A DNA stretch of 64,000 nt, from the NCBI GenBank assembly GCA_024509875.1, contig JAMPIV010010562.1:450501-514500 (forward strand). Direction: 5' to 3'. The stretch comes from Oreohelix idahoensis (Eukaryota > Mollusca > Gastropoda > Stylommatophora > Oreohelicidae). A program made the position numbers and the translations under genes. Below, in pieces: positions 38,431-49,504 of this stretch. The stretch's first letter is position 1. Each line of letters starts with the position of its first letter. The notes below the pieces were generated by a model. The model saw nothing but the letters and a program-made list of their open reading frames with translations, made no database searches and was not told where the DNA came from.

Positions 38431-38859
38431 ATGGCAGACTTGGCAAAATTTAGATCTGCTACAGTGCAGGCGGCAAAGGATTTTGGCCTGAGTGGGGACG
38501 CGATGATTCAGTACGTTACTTCTGAATGTGATAAATTTAAAGATAGAGAAGATAGGAGGTTAGCTGAAAAGAAAAGATTACAATTAGAGGCTGACAGGGA
38601 GACTAGGATGTTAGAGGCTGAGAGAGAGGCTGAGGCAAAGAGATTGCAGATGGAGGTTGAGGCAAAGAGATTGCAGATGGAGGTTGAGGAAAAAAGATTG
38701 CAGATGGAGGCTGAAAAGGAGGCTAAGAAATTGCAGATGGAGGTTGAAAAGGAGGCTAGGCAGATGGAGGCTGACAAGGAGGCTAGGCAGATGGAGGCTG
38801 AAAAGGAGGTAGGCAGATGGAGGCAGAGGAAAGGAGTTTGCAAAGAGAACATGAGTTAA
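38431..38859 (+). pseudogene. gag: Copy D gag N-terminus
   Basis: ATG at 38431 (MADLAKFRSATVQAAKDF). A conserved head is followed by a long charged coiled-coil with tandem units RLQMEVEAK / RLQMEVEEK and ARQMEADKE / ARQMEAEKE. The DNA repeats in ~30-base units, so the coil has expanded by unit duplication relative to B. A one-base loss near 38810 shifts the frame, and translation ends at 38859. Homology resumes in another frame up to the SINE at 38924. Confidence 0.88.
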
Positions 38860-38923
38860 GACTAAAAGAAATGGAACTTCAAGGACATGTTATAGATAAT
38901 GGAAGCAGCATAACTACCTCTGA

Positions 38924-39280
38924 TATAGGTTATTTTTTTTTTCGTACACCCGCTAATACTCGAGGCGAAATCTCAGCTTATTATTAATGTCTAACCTGAC
39001 ATTGATTTTTACGTGAGTATCCCTTTTCTTGTACAGAGATAGGTGTCCCTCGCCATTCAGGCAGATACTAGCTGATTTTGGAGGTACTCATTAGAGCTGG
39101 GTCGGCTCAGGAGCCGCCAATCCCTGGTCGACGACACTCCTTCAAATGTTTTCGTCATGTCTCGAGTTAATCCAGTCCAATTCCCGGTCGACGAAAAATC
39201 CTCAAATGCCGTCGCCCGGGTTTGATCCTGAATCACCCGGTCGCCAGAGCGGTGTTGTAACCGCTACGCTAGCGGGGCTC
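38924..39280 (-). mobile_element. tRNA-headed SINE inserted in gag of copy D
   Basis: 357 bp flanked by CCTCTGA (38917-38923 and 39281-39287). On the minus strand the head has a perfect polymerase III A box TAGCGTAGCGG (39261-39271) and a B box GGATCAAACCC (39218-39228). The body ends in an A-rich tail near 38931-38942. Coding homology of gag stops and resumes exactly at the flanks. The SINE would have been transcribed by Pol III and moved by a LINE. Confidence 0.9.
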
Positions 39281-39321
39281 CCTCTGACTCTAGTGTAATT
39301 CAGGGTGCCTCAAATTCAGCC

Positions 39322-40149
39322 ATGAATTTCCACTTAGACCCATTTGTAAAGAAAGATGATGACATTGAGTCATTTCTCAATAGATATGAGAGACTAGCTA
39401 CTAACTATGGGCTAGAGAAAGTAAAGTGGAGCCTAAAACTATCACAAGGGTTGAGGGGAACTTCGTATGAAGTTTTTTCCAAATTAAGTAGAGAAGATCA
39501 AGAAAACTATGACCTCCTAAAACAAGCATTGTTAGTTAGATATGAGAAGAATGCTGAACTTTATAGAAAAAAATTTAGAAATAGTAAGCTGATGTCTGAA
39601 GAAACATACCACCAATTCTCGGCAAGACTAGAAACCTACTTGGAGAAATGGACTGCTCTGGGGAAAACCCAACACCTGAAAGAAATGGTCATGATGGAGC
39701 AGTTAAGAGAGTCCATGGCTCCAGACTTGAGAAAATTTCTCATAGAACAATGTGCCGAGAGATTGGGGGAGGTTCTCAATGTTGCTGAGAGATATCAGTC
39801 AGCCCAGTCAGAAGCAGCTGGTGTAAAAAAGAAACAAGCAGATAGTAACAAAACCCCACAAAATCAGAATAAAGTTGACAATAGGGATCAACCACATAGA
39901 TTTAAACAAAGTTATGATAGGTCTAGGTTTGATCCTAGAGACAGAAACCCTCAGGTAAATGAAAAGAAACCCTACAGACCAGAAGGAAAATGGTGTAAAA
40001 TTTGTAAAGTAAATAATCATCATACAAAAGACTGTAGGAAGAGAAGCCCTCCATATTTCGCTTCATGCCTTAAAACAGGAAACATGGGAAAGAAAGAATT
40101 ATCTACAGGACAGCAAGAACCTCATCATACCTTGTATGTGAAGAAGTAG
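39322..40149 (+). pseudogene. gag: Copy D gag C-terminus with CCHC knuckle
   Basis: Conserved block FHLDPFVKKDDDIESFLNRY, then YEKNAELYRKKFRNSKL, ARLETYLEKWTALG, and a CCHC knuckle WCKICKVNNHHTKDC. A frameshift near 40130 ends the frame where B runs straight on into protease, so gag and pol were one frame in the ancestor. The residues match copy B closely. Confidence 0.92.
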
Positions 40150-40457
40150 TATGTAATGGGGCCACTATCAAGTGCCTTTATGATACTGGATTTGATTTTG
40201 ACTCCGTTGTGTGTTCTAACCTAGTGCCCCCAGATCAATATACCACAGAATCAGTGGAGATACAAGGAACAACTAAAGACGTAGCAGCCATGACACTTCC
40301 CATTGCAAAAATAAATGTAAAAACTCGCTATGTGGAAGGAGTGATTAGAGCAGCAGTGATAAATGAACCAATCTACCCCCTGATATTGGGGTGTAGATAT
40401 GTGTTTTTAGGAAGTCCCAAAAGACCATTGATTATGGCAGCAGTACAGACCATGTAA
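40150..40457 (+). pseudogene. Copy D protease
   Basis: After the frameshift the protease frame shows CLYDTGFDFDSV (DTG intact), then TTESVEIQGTTKD and YPLILGCRYVFLG, stopping at a TAA at 40456. Aligned residue by residue with B residues ~240-335. Confidence 0.9.
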
Positions 40458-40459
40458 CA

Positions 40460-41862
40460 GTCAAGGAAGGAGGAAGAAAACCCAATAAATACTCATCCAG
40501 AGGGGATGTTGAAGGCACAGGCTGAGGATAAGTCATTAACGCCGTGCTTCAGAAAACTACCAAAAGCCATACCCCTCAAAACAAAGGAGAATTTCATATG
40601 GAGAATAAGTTGATGTAAAGGAAGGCTGGAACAGGATCCAATGGTCATGGACAACTAGTTCTTCCATCTTCATATAGGGAAAAGGTGATGGAGTTAGGCC
40701 ATGCTATCCCCTTCAGTGATCATATGAGGATCAGCGCCACAAGACAACGTATAGCTTGTCACTACTTCTGGCCAGAAATAACTAAAGATTTCTTCTTCTT
40801 CCTCGTTCGCCCTGAAAAGTTCGGTGGTTGCGTTGTGTCTTTTTGCGCCTAAGCTGTGATATCTGCACCTTTCGGTCGACCCATTCGACTTCTGCACGGC
40901 ATTTTTTAGGGACCGGGTTTGCCTTCCCATTTCGATCCGTACACACTCAGCCAGACTGCTCTGCTGCAGACTATTTCCAGGACTACCACGTGGAGGTGGA
41001 GTACGGTCTTGACCAGCTCTGATTCGCTGGTCCTGGTGCAAGCAGTCAAGCTATGGGTCGCTGACTGCATTCACTATTGCTGCATCTTTGGGTCCATAAA
41101 GATATAAACAGATATGCAAAATCCTGCCCAGAATGTCAAAGGGTAGCTCCAAAACATTGGACTGTACCTGCAACTCTTGGTGAAATGCCAATCATGGAAA
41201 CCCCTTTTGAGAGAGTTGCAGTGGATATTGTTTGACCTCTCACACGAACCAAGAGGAGAAACAGTGACATTCTTACTTTGGTGGACACTTGTTCTATGTG
41301 GGGAGAGGCAGTAGCCATGTCAGCAATCGACTCTAAACATGTGGCAGAGGCGTTACTTACAATATTCACAAGGTGAGGTTTTCACCACCAGATATTGACT
41401 GATAATGGATCACAGTTCAAGGGGGAACTAACTGAGGAAGTTTTCAGGATCTTTCAAGCCAGGCACTTTCACAGTAGTCCGTATCACGCACAAGGGAACG
41501 GGCATGTGGAAAATTTTGACGGGACACATATTTCTATCATGAGAAAGCTGGCACATGAAAAACCTCACACATGGGATCAATACTTACCCGCGGCCTTATT
41601 TGCTTATCGGGAAGTCCCCCATAATTCATCAGGAATGGCACCGGCAACCTTGTTATTTGGCCGGCCCATTAAAGGTCCATTGGAAGCCTTATTGAGGACA
41701 TGGACAGATGAGAAAGCAGAAGAGACTGTAACCTCATCATATCAGTATGTGAACGAGTTGACCTCTCGGTTAAAAACTGGCTGGAAACTAGCAAATGATA
41801 ATCTGAGAAAAGCCAGAAAGAAGCATGCTGAGTATTATAACAGGAAAGCGAAGTATAGGTAG
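40460..41862 (+). pseudogene. Copy D integrase, multiply broken and interrupted
   Basis: Several stops lie in 40560-40740 over the finger region (HYFWPEITKD at the insert junction). An insertion occupies 40790-41097. The core follows: CPECQRVAPKHW at 41125, the first aspartate in VAVDIV (then a TGA where glycine is expected, near 41234), the second in MTDNGSQFKG, and VENFDG with the third acidic residue near 41510 (HVENF, where B has QVERF). It continues without interruption to a TAG at 41860 just before the GPY module. Confidence 0.9.
40790..41097 (-). mobile_element. 308-bp GAA-tailed SINE-like insertion in integrase
   Basis: Flanked by AAAGAT at 40784-40789 and 41098-41103, where the integrase reading resumes. 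On the minus strand it ends in gaggaagaagaagaa, the same tail type as the insert at 51833-52047 and the LINE at 51239. I recognise no A/B boxes or ORF; it could be a SINE or a short LINE 3' end. Confidence 0.75.
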
Positions 41863-41868
41863 CTTGCT

Positions 41869-43587
41869 GTGGGGGACAAGGTGCTTCTTCTGTTACCCGG
41901 CAGCAGCAACAAACTTCAGATGGAATGGCAGGGTCCATACACAGTTCTGGAAAAGGTATCTAGAACTAATTACAAGATAGACAATAAGGGAAAGGAAAAA
42001 GTCTATCATGTGAACCTCCTCAAGAAATACCGTGATAGAAGAGTTTTGGAAGGGGCACATTTAATGACCTTGGCCATAGCCACTGAAATGAAAAATGAAC
42101 CTCTCACCTCATATGGATACCCACTGAAACCCAGCGAAACTCCTGCACAGGTAAAAGTCAGCAATCACCTGACAAAAGTGCAGAGGGAGAAGATTCAGAA
42201 GGTTCTGGAGAATCATACAGACGTGTTAATGGACAAACCGGAACACACCAACTTGTTGGAGTATAATATGAAATTGCTAGACCCAACACTCATCTGTATG
42301 AGAGCCTATACTATCCCATTCGCTGAAGAGCAAGCTTTAAAAGGAGAGATAGAATATCTATTACAGGAAGGAATTATTTCTCACCGTGAATCTCCTTATA
42401 GCTCCAGTGTGGTATTGTTGAGGAAACTCTCTGGGGAACATAGGCTGTGCATAGATTATAGGAAACTGAATGCTGTCACAGAAAGTCAGGTGGATCCATT
42501 ACCTGATACTAATCAACTGTTTGCCAGGTTGAATAAGGCAAAGTATTTTTCAAAAGTAGATCTCAGTAATGGATATTATCAGATTCCAGTGAAGCCTGAG
42601 ATTCGACCTTATCTGGTCTTCAGCACCTCGGATGGGCATTATGAGTTCAATATGTTGCCTTTTGGATTGAAGAATGCTCCGAGTGTGTTTTCCAGAATGA
42701 TGAGAAAACTATTGAATACCCTGAAAAATCCATGTATTACTAATTTCATGGATGACATCCTGATTGCCACTGAAACATTTGAGGAACATTTAGACTCTCT
42801 AAATATGTTATTTGACAGACTCAGAGAGGCAAATATGACCGCTAGACCCACCAAATGTTGTATTAGATGCAAGGAATTGGAGTTCCCGGGACACACTGTA
42901 CATCAGGGTAGTATGACCCCTGATCCTAAGAACTTAGAAAAATTACAGAGAGCACCCCGACCACAGACTAAGAAAGATGTGAGATCCTTTGTCTCACTTT
43001 GTGGGTTTTACCAAAAATATATCCAGATTTTTAACTCGGTGTGTGCTCCTCTAACAGATCTAACTCGTAAAGGAAAACCAGACAAAATAGTGTGGTCAGC
43101 AGAATGTGAGCTGGCATATAATGAGCTGACGCAGAAACTCACCAGTAAGCCCACATTGAAGTTACCTGATTTAAGTCAGGAATTTGTGGTGAGAACGGAC
43201 GCTAGTAATGTGGGATTGGGAGCCACGTTGTTACAACGGTCCTCAACAACAGACGAAGAATTGAACCCAGTTGCTTATGCCAGCCGCAAATTGAACAAAG
43301 CGGATAAAAACTACTCCACAATAGAAAAAGAATGTTTAGCCTTAGTCTGGGCAATAAAGAAATTCCAAATCTATCTGTATGGTAGGCAATTCGTGGTACA
43401 AAGCGAACATTAGCCACTGGTTTTGCTGGCCCAGGCAAAACATGGTAATGCACGATTGTTAAGGTGGTCTCTTCTCATACAACCTTACTCGTTTACCATT
43501 GAGTACATTCCTGGATCGCAGAACGTTGGGGCAGATTTCTTGAGTAGGCACCCACATGCAGAAATCCAGGATCACACTAAGGCATAG
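41869..43587 (+). pseudogene. Copy D RT and RNase H
   Basis: Starts after the TAG with the GPY module (WQGPYTVLEK), then RT with LCIDYRKLN, FSKVDLSNGYYQIPV and the catalytic FMDDILIA near 42750. RNase H has VRTDASNVGLGA and IEKECLAL, but at 43411 a TAG replaces a residue next to the histidine motif (B: TDHQPL; here SEH then stop). Homology continues to GADFLSRHP and a final stop near 43587. No integrase follows. Apart from the stops the frame is well kept. Confidence 0.93.
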
Positions 43588-43650
43588 TGGAGTCTATTTG
43601 AACGTGATTGTATACAGATATGAAAGCTGCACTATTGGTTCACGCTTTCT

Positions 43651-43663
43651 AACGGGGGAGATA
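43651..43663 (+). promoter_or_regulatory. Polypurine tract of copy D
   Basis: aacgggggagata directly precedes the 3' LTR start TGTAGTG. Confidence 0.7.
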
Positions 43664-44624
43664 TGTAGTGAAGTGAATCCGTATGACAACACGCTCAAAT
43701 TCCCCGCTCAAAAACACACTAGCTGTCGTATTTTTAAATCTATAAATAACTACAGTGTTTGAAATTTTTTTGAGGGGCCAGTCAAATTTACCGCCAACAA
43801 TTTATCTAGTGTATTTGAATTTTTATAGGAAACAAGTAATAAGTTACCGCCAACCCCAACAATTATCGAAGAGCATAGTATAAGTTTAACAACCAATCAA
43901 ATCGTTTCCATATTTTGTAGTGGTAAGAAAATTTTGGTTGACGAGAAATAAATGCCTATTTTGTGTTTTTGACCGAACGTAGATAATTTATTTCTTAATA
44001 ACTAAAGATAATTAAAATGAAAGGGATATCTCAAATTATAGCGCTGATATTGCTTAACATATACACATAAAGATTCCCTCATAAAAAATTTTTTTATGGT
44101 AGTAGAAAATTTAATTTAGTGAGATTTTCACATCAGGGTAAGGCCCAAAAAAAATTTCAAAAAAAATACCCACATTTGAATGCAAAGGAATAACTAAGGG
44201 AAAACTATAGAACGATAGAGAAAAATTGGCCGTTTGATTATCACTTTTGATAATTAAAATCGGGCCACAAATGACTATGATATATAATCTTCAAATTTAG
44301 TCAGATCATACAGACACGCTTAGAATCGCATAAATACTAGAATCAAAAATTAACTTTTTGACTTCTCATTGATTGGCTGGGTGTATTGCTATAAATAGTA
44401 ACACACTTTTGTTATTATTCGCTATTGAAATCATAAAAATCACACTGAGCTGACGTATACAAAAAGACTGTAGACGAAGCCTTTGCCGGTTGGACTGGTA
44501 GAGCAGACTAAGAACCCTTTTACAGCCAGTCAGTTTGAGTGTGTGTAAACTTATTTACCTGAGGGTAAGATTGATAATTTTATTTGCATACTTTGTTAAA
44601 GAATTGACCTGGAAAGTAAACAGG
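43664..44624 (+). repeat. 3' LTR of copy D (shared part)
   Basis: Matches 36014-36985. After about 44624 it departs from the 5' LTR; 44625-44770 is short unassigned sequence up to an LTR-X insertion. Confidence 0.85.
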
Positions 44625-44775
44625 CTATGTGTGTGTTACCGTACTATTTACGGTCACCACAAATGTGAAGGTGGGATTTACGTTATGTTATGTAGGAACG
44701 TAGTAATACCTTTACTGTGTACTGTTGTAGTCAGTCTGACCTGGGCCAAGCAGCTTTGTTATGCATGAATAGCTC

Positions 44776-46119
44776 ACCAGGCGTTGAGGCGCTAACAGGG
44801 TGTTATGTTGACATACAAACATCAGACATTTCTTGTATGTGAGGTACTCGAAGGTTGTATGGTCGACAAGTGATGTGGGTGTGTAGAGACACGAATGCGT
44901 TTAGGATCTTTGATAGGTAAACAAGGCACCCACTCACTCACATGCCGTAGTCAGTAATTGTAGAAACTACTGGAACTTTCAACCATTTATTTACGTGACA
45001 CAGTGACATCAACAGTACAGACAAATGGACGAGAATCAAGGACATCATATATATTGGAAATGACTGGCAAAACATCTGGCATATAAACTTGAACCACTCA
45101 TCTATAAGGACGTTATCGACAATGGCCTGTCCTTTAACAACTGTTCATATGTGGTAATGAATATGAATATCGAACATCATCAGTTTTGTATAGCTCGTAG
45201 GTATGATGTTAATAACGCTGGCTTGACAACATATTCTTTTCCTACCGTAGCTCAGGGCCCCTGACTGAACGCGTCAGGTAGTCCTTAACAAATATAGTTG
45301 CTTAATATAGAAGTCTGTGAACTTGTAACTACAGTCAAGACTTCATCTGACTTCACCTGCCAGGCACTTCTTCTTCTGCTCAAAGTTATAGGCCGTAATG
45401 ACGGGCCTTATAATGGTTGGTAAACAACTGTGGTTTTTTTCATGGGCATGTATTATCTTCCACATTGAAACTTACCGCCATCCTGCGGGTTTCATATCAA
45501 TATATGTTCATTATTCTTCTGTGAAGTACTTCAACGAATAGACCTAATTGGCTACGTTAAGCACACAAAATGGACTCTGGATCCCAAGAACTGTGAGTGC
45601 TACTCACAGGTTCATACTAAATGTTCTGCAAGCTTTGCATAATAATGAAGTTATTTTACCTTAGACAGAATTCCGAGAAATACACAAATAACACCTGTCG
45701 TCATTCCAGACGAACAGAATAACTCTGGGGAGAATCACTAAGATTACAAGACTATCTTTCCCCCAGATAATGCAGAGAAGAAACAACGGACATCTTCGTC
45801 CGGCAGAAAACCAGCTCATCATCACAGACGGAAGTCTGCTCGGTTCGCGCTGAAAGCTAGCGCATGCGTAGACAGGACAGATTTGAGAACAGTTAACTAT
45901 CCCGTCTTAAGAAAGAATAAACACAGGGAAGGTAACCCCTAATCAACCTGTGTCAGGGAGTTAACATACAGTTCTGTACCTTCGACCATCAAAAATATTA
46001 AATAGATTTACATCTTCTGGAACCGACAAAAATGACGGTAACAGACTATCACCCCTCCGGATTAAAAAAAATGAAACTTTTTTTTTTTTGGGAAATACAT
46101 CAATGAGCGAGATGCAACA
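44776..46119 (-). repeat. LTR-X copy flanked by AGCTC
   Basis: In LTR orientation it starts TGTTGCATCT at 46119 and is flanked by AGCTC at 44771-44775 and 46120-46124. The blocks gcgttcagtcagg (complement near 45270), gcgcctcaacgc and ggggagaatcact are shared with other copies. Its end reads ...GCCTGGT instead of the usual CA, so the lower boundary is less certain. No coding region. Confidence 0.6.
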
Positions 46120-46213
46120 AGCTCATAACGCATGAATGATGCGCCGATGAAAGGATAATTACAATAAAACTGTAGAAAATCTCCTTCTGAAGTATAAGAG
46201 TCTTGGCTGCAAC

Positions 46214-46450
46214 ATGTCTTTGAAAATTCATTTTCTGGATTCTCATCTGGATTTCTTTACGTCAAACTGTGGAGCGGTCAGTGATGAGCATGGTGAACGA
46301 TTTCACCAGGACATTGCTGGTATGGAGACAAGGTATCAAGGCAATTGGAGCCTTTCAATGTTTGCTGATTACTGTTGGACAGTGACAAGAGACACGTCAT
46401 CGATAGACTACAAGAAGCAAGCAAAGACAGCTCGAACAGCGACTGAATAA
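46214..46450 (+). pseudogene. C-terminal fragment of a DNA-transposon-type ORF
   Basis: MSLKIHFLDSHLDFF, then GAVSDEHGERFHQDI, then METRYQGNW and MFADYCWTV. I recall this pattern as common at the end of predicted proteins of mobile origin in invertebrate genomes, but I cannot name the family with certainty. No upstream exon or frame was found, so it is a truncated remnant. It may belong with the terminal repeat near 46860-46988. Confidence 0.5.
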
Positions 46451-46852
46451 TGACGGAATGGGTTCAAATGTGCCTTTTTAAAACATGATATGTTAACTTT
46501 AAATAATGTTTTTATTTTTTCTATCATTTTATGTTGAAATATCAATTAATTGAGTATGTAACCCCAATTTTTATAATGCTAAAGTAGAAAGACTAGCTGT
46601 TCACCCCAGAGAATTAAACAAGCATACATTATTTGTATTACTGTAATGTAAATTCATCATTAAAAAAAAACCAGAGCCAGTTGGTGAATTTCATTATGAT
46701 ATTTGAAATCATCATGTCAAAATCAATAAGAAATTGTATATTTAATTTCTGGTACAAATAGCTTTTGAAAATTTGTTGACTAGTGTATATAATTAAAAAT
46801 TCCCTCAAGTCAGCCACGGAATAATAATTTCTTTTTTTAATCTGTGAGATTT

Positions 46853-46988
46853 ATGCCAAATTGGCAAATTCGTACACAACCGGGAAAATTGGCGTCCCGG
46901 ATTGCATCGAAAAAAGTCGGGACAAATTATAAAAAAGTGTCGAAAACCGGGACTGTCCCGGAAAAACCGGGACGTCTGGTCACCTTAT
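46853..46988. mobile_element. Terminal part of a hAT-like DNA transposon or MITE
   Basis: Dense repeats of CCGGGA and its complement (gtcccgg, ccgggac, aaccgggacg) end with ccgggacgtctggtcacc at about 46970-46987. Ends reading in from ...ggtgaccagacgtcccgg are widespread in animal DNA transposons. The opposite end is not in sight. 46451-46852 is AT-rich and empty. Confidence 0.5.
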
Positions 46989-48165
46989 GCATAGCTGGTG
47001 GTCATATAAGAATGACTCCAGATATGCCAACATGCATATAAGCGGTGGAGGGGGGTGTAGGTTTTTGTGACGAATGTGACGTGCTGGGTTACAAAATTGG
47101 AAAAATGACAGATCTCATATGTAGACGACCCGACATGGAATCTCAGGGTTAATGCAGCTGAGGATTATTCGTTGTGCCGGTCAAAAAAAAAGCGTATTAA
47201 GTTGGTATGTATTAGCTATTAAGAGTGAAGAAGCAAATAAACATAATCTACACAGAAATAAATTCTAGTGTATACTTTAATTTTATTTAAAATGTTAACA
47301 ATTATTTTTGTTTCATCTTTCAGAGATAAGACAAATACAGTACATTTCGGCGTTCTGCTTGTCGGTCTTCCGCTAATACGGTGGTTTTCAATTATATATG
47401 TGCTCATTATGTTTGGCGCTAGTCAAGCTTCTCTCGGCGTTTCTGGCATGACGGAGAAAATGAAATACTTCTGCATTAAACTTAATAATGCCAAAGTAGA
47501 TGAAAACAAAATCAAAACTGAGGTCAGAGCAACATATGATGAAGAAAAAAAAGCAGACATCAATAGTAAGTCTAAAGAAAAGGTAACAATGATCTTCAGA
47601 GTCTGATACAGTAGAACCATACTACTCCTTGTCAAGAAGAGATCAAGTGGACAACTTTTAGACTGAGAACCTGCCATTGCAGACACAGTGAAAAAGGAGC
47701 AGGCAGATATACGTTTATTATGGGGAGGACAGGCAATCAGTGGAACGTGTCCTACATGAGAGGAACAGAGTGGCGGGGAATGACAGTATGCCACGCAGTT
47801 CATATTCCTAGCTTGGGTCAAGATGTGACGATCCATTAAATGCAAGCCAACCTGGAGAAACTGAAGCTCATGACTTAAACTCAACACGTTTCAGCATGGC
47901 AGAAAAGCCACAGGATCTACAGTGTAGATAATACCAAGGAGTCTTCAACTTGGTATTGGCTGCTAAAGATCGAGGGACTCAGCAGGCCTAGTTAAATAAC
48001 AACAACCCCATAATACACAATACTATTTGAGTATAGAAATATTGTACCCAACACCCTCCAAATTACAGAAACTTTGTACCCCCTTCTCTAAAGAGTTTGG
48101 AAATATTGTACTCAATACACTCTGGATTATAGAATCATTGCACCTCATACGCTCCACGTTATAAA
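46989..48165. other. No feature recognised
   Basis: AT-rich. The open frame 47268-47606 (plus) and its overlapping minus frame resemble no family, and composition does not favour coding. Confidence 0.4.
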
Positions 48166-48169
48166 AATA

Positions 48170-49459
48170 CAAGGGGATTGACATAAGTCTTGGGCCTGAC
48201 CATTAAGGACATGTCACAGAGAGCTGAAATTTTGTCTAGTGTTTATTCCTTTTCAATATAGCACCTTCTGAATTGACACACTTCTGCCATCTCTGCTTGA
48301 CCTTGAAAAGACCTTGGGAGTAGAACACCCTATTTTTCAAACTAAACCAGTCATTACATGCCAGTATAACCTCTTCATCGCTGTCAAAATGATTTCCTTT
48401 TAGCTGTTTTTTAAGATTTGGGAATAGAAAAAAGTCTGATGGAGCCAAATCTGGAGAATATGGTCGGTGTTTAAGAATTTCAATATTCAAATCGTTGGCT
48501 GCTAGCTGCACAAGCCGTGCTTTGTGAGAGGGCGCGTTGTCTTGAAGCAAAGGAAGATTTTGAGTGCGCGTTATCCCTCGTTTCCTGGTCACAACCTTTC
48601 TTAGTTTGGTGAGAAGATCTGCATAGTACTGTCCACTAACTGTGTTGCCACGAGGCAGATAATCTTTCAAAAGGACACCTTTGCTGTCCAAAAAAAAACA
48701 GTCAGCATCACTTTTCCTGCAGATTTCTGCGCTCTCGGCTTGACAGGTGTTGGGGAGCCCGGGGTTTTCCATTGCATGCTGGCAATTTTGGATTCGGGGT
48801 CATAATGGTGTACCCAAGTTTCATCTACTGTCACCAAGATCTCCAAAAAATTTTTTGACTGATACTTTTTGAGCAACTGCTGACAGCAATTTACCCTCGT
48901 TTGCTTCTGTTCACGTGTCAACAGTCGCGGAACCCAGCGTGCACACACTTTTCTCATGTTCAGTCTGTTGTGTAAAATTTTATAAACTGTTCTTTCATTT
49001 AGTTTTACTCTACTAGCTATCTCCACAATTGTCATTTTTCAATCCTGGTCAATGATTTTCTTCACTCTTGTTGCATTTTCATCGTTGCACAGCAACATTT
49101 GAGCGGCCGCACTTAAACTGTTGACACCAGTTTTTTTACCGAAGTATATGAAGGACAAGAATCACGAAACACTGGTTCCATCTCCCTGTGTAATTCTGTA
49201 GGTGTTTTTCCCTGATACATCAGAAATTTTATCACAGCTTTGGCCTCCTTCTTTTCCATTGTTTTGTCAAATCTTTGGAGCAGCAGATCCGGTCAATAGG
49301 GTACATTGCGCCGTGCACCGTAGCGGGAAAACCCATTGAAGAAACAAACGCGCACTTCACACATTCAGTGCAAATATGATGAACTTTAAATGTGCCAAGT
49401 TTCATCTTCCTCCTGTGACTCCATCATGGTCGGGCTCAAGACTTATGTCAATCCCCTTG
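48170..49459 (-). mobile_element. Mariner transposon, 1290 bp
   Basis: TA at 48168-48169 and 49460-49461. The inverted ends start caaggggattgacataagtc and agree over about 33 bases with two mismatches. Full mariner length; the reference for the deleted copy at 31516. Confidence 0.95.
48236..49259 (-). pseudogene. Mariner transposase, broken
   Basis: ATG at 49259 (MEKKEAKAVIKFLMYQG), with a frame change or stop after ~48 codons and a TGA just before 49035. It then has MTIVEIASRVKLNERTVYKI (second DNA-binding helices), VTVDETWVHHYDPES with the first aspartate, a frame change near 48700, LLQDNAPSHKA with the second, and YSPDLAPSDFFLFPNLKK with the third: the DD34D mariner pattern. It ends ILKRNKH close to the inverted repeat. 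The breaks show it is inactive. Confidence 0.93.
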
Positions 49460-49504
49460 TATAATACCCATTTCGCTCCAGTTTATGAAAACATGGTACC
49501 TCTC

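Larger units (their letters stand above)
36014..44624 (+). mobile_element. Gmr1-like Ty3/gypsy copy D, decayed
   Basis: 5' LTR from 36014 and 3' LTR from 43664 both start TGTAGTGAAGTGAATCCG and agree closely for about 970 bp (36014-36985 versus 43664-44624), then diverge. Between them lie gag, protease, integrase, RT and RNase H in that order, all in the family of copy B but broken by stops, frameshifts and two insertions. No target duplication was found, because the right end is disrupted. Confidence 0.88.

Noticed and set aside
39215..39280. A tRNA gene on the minus strand
   Set aside because: Same reason: it is the head of a SINE flanked by CCTCTGA.
47268..47887. Two overlapping frames of 112 and 154 codons on opposite strands
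   Set aside because: No recognisable domain, no splice or promoter context, and they overlap each other.
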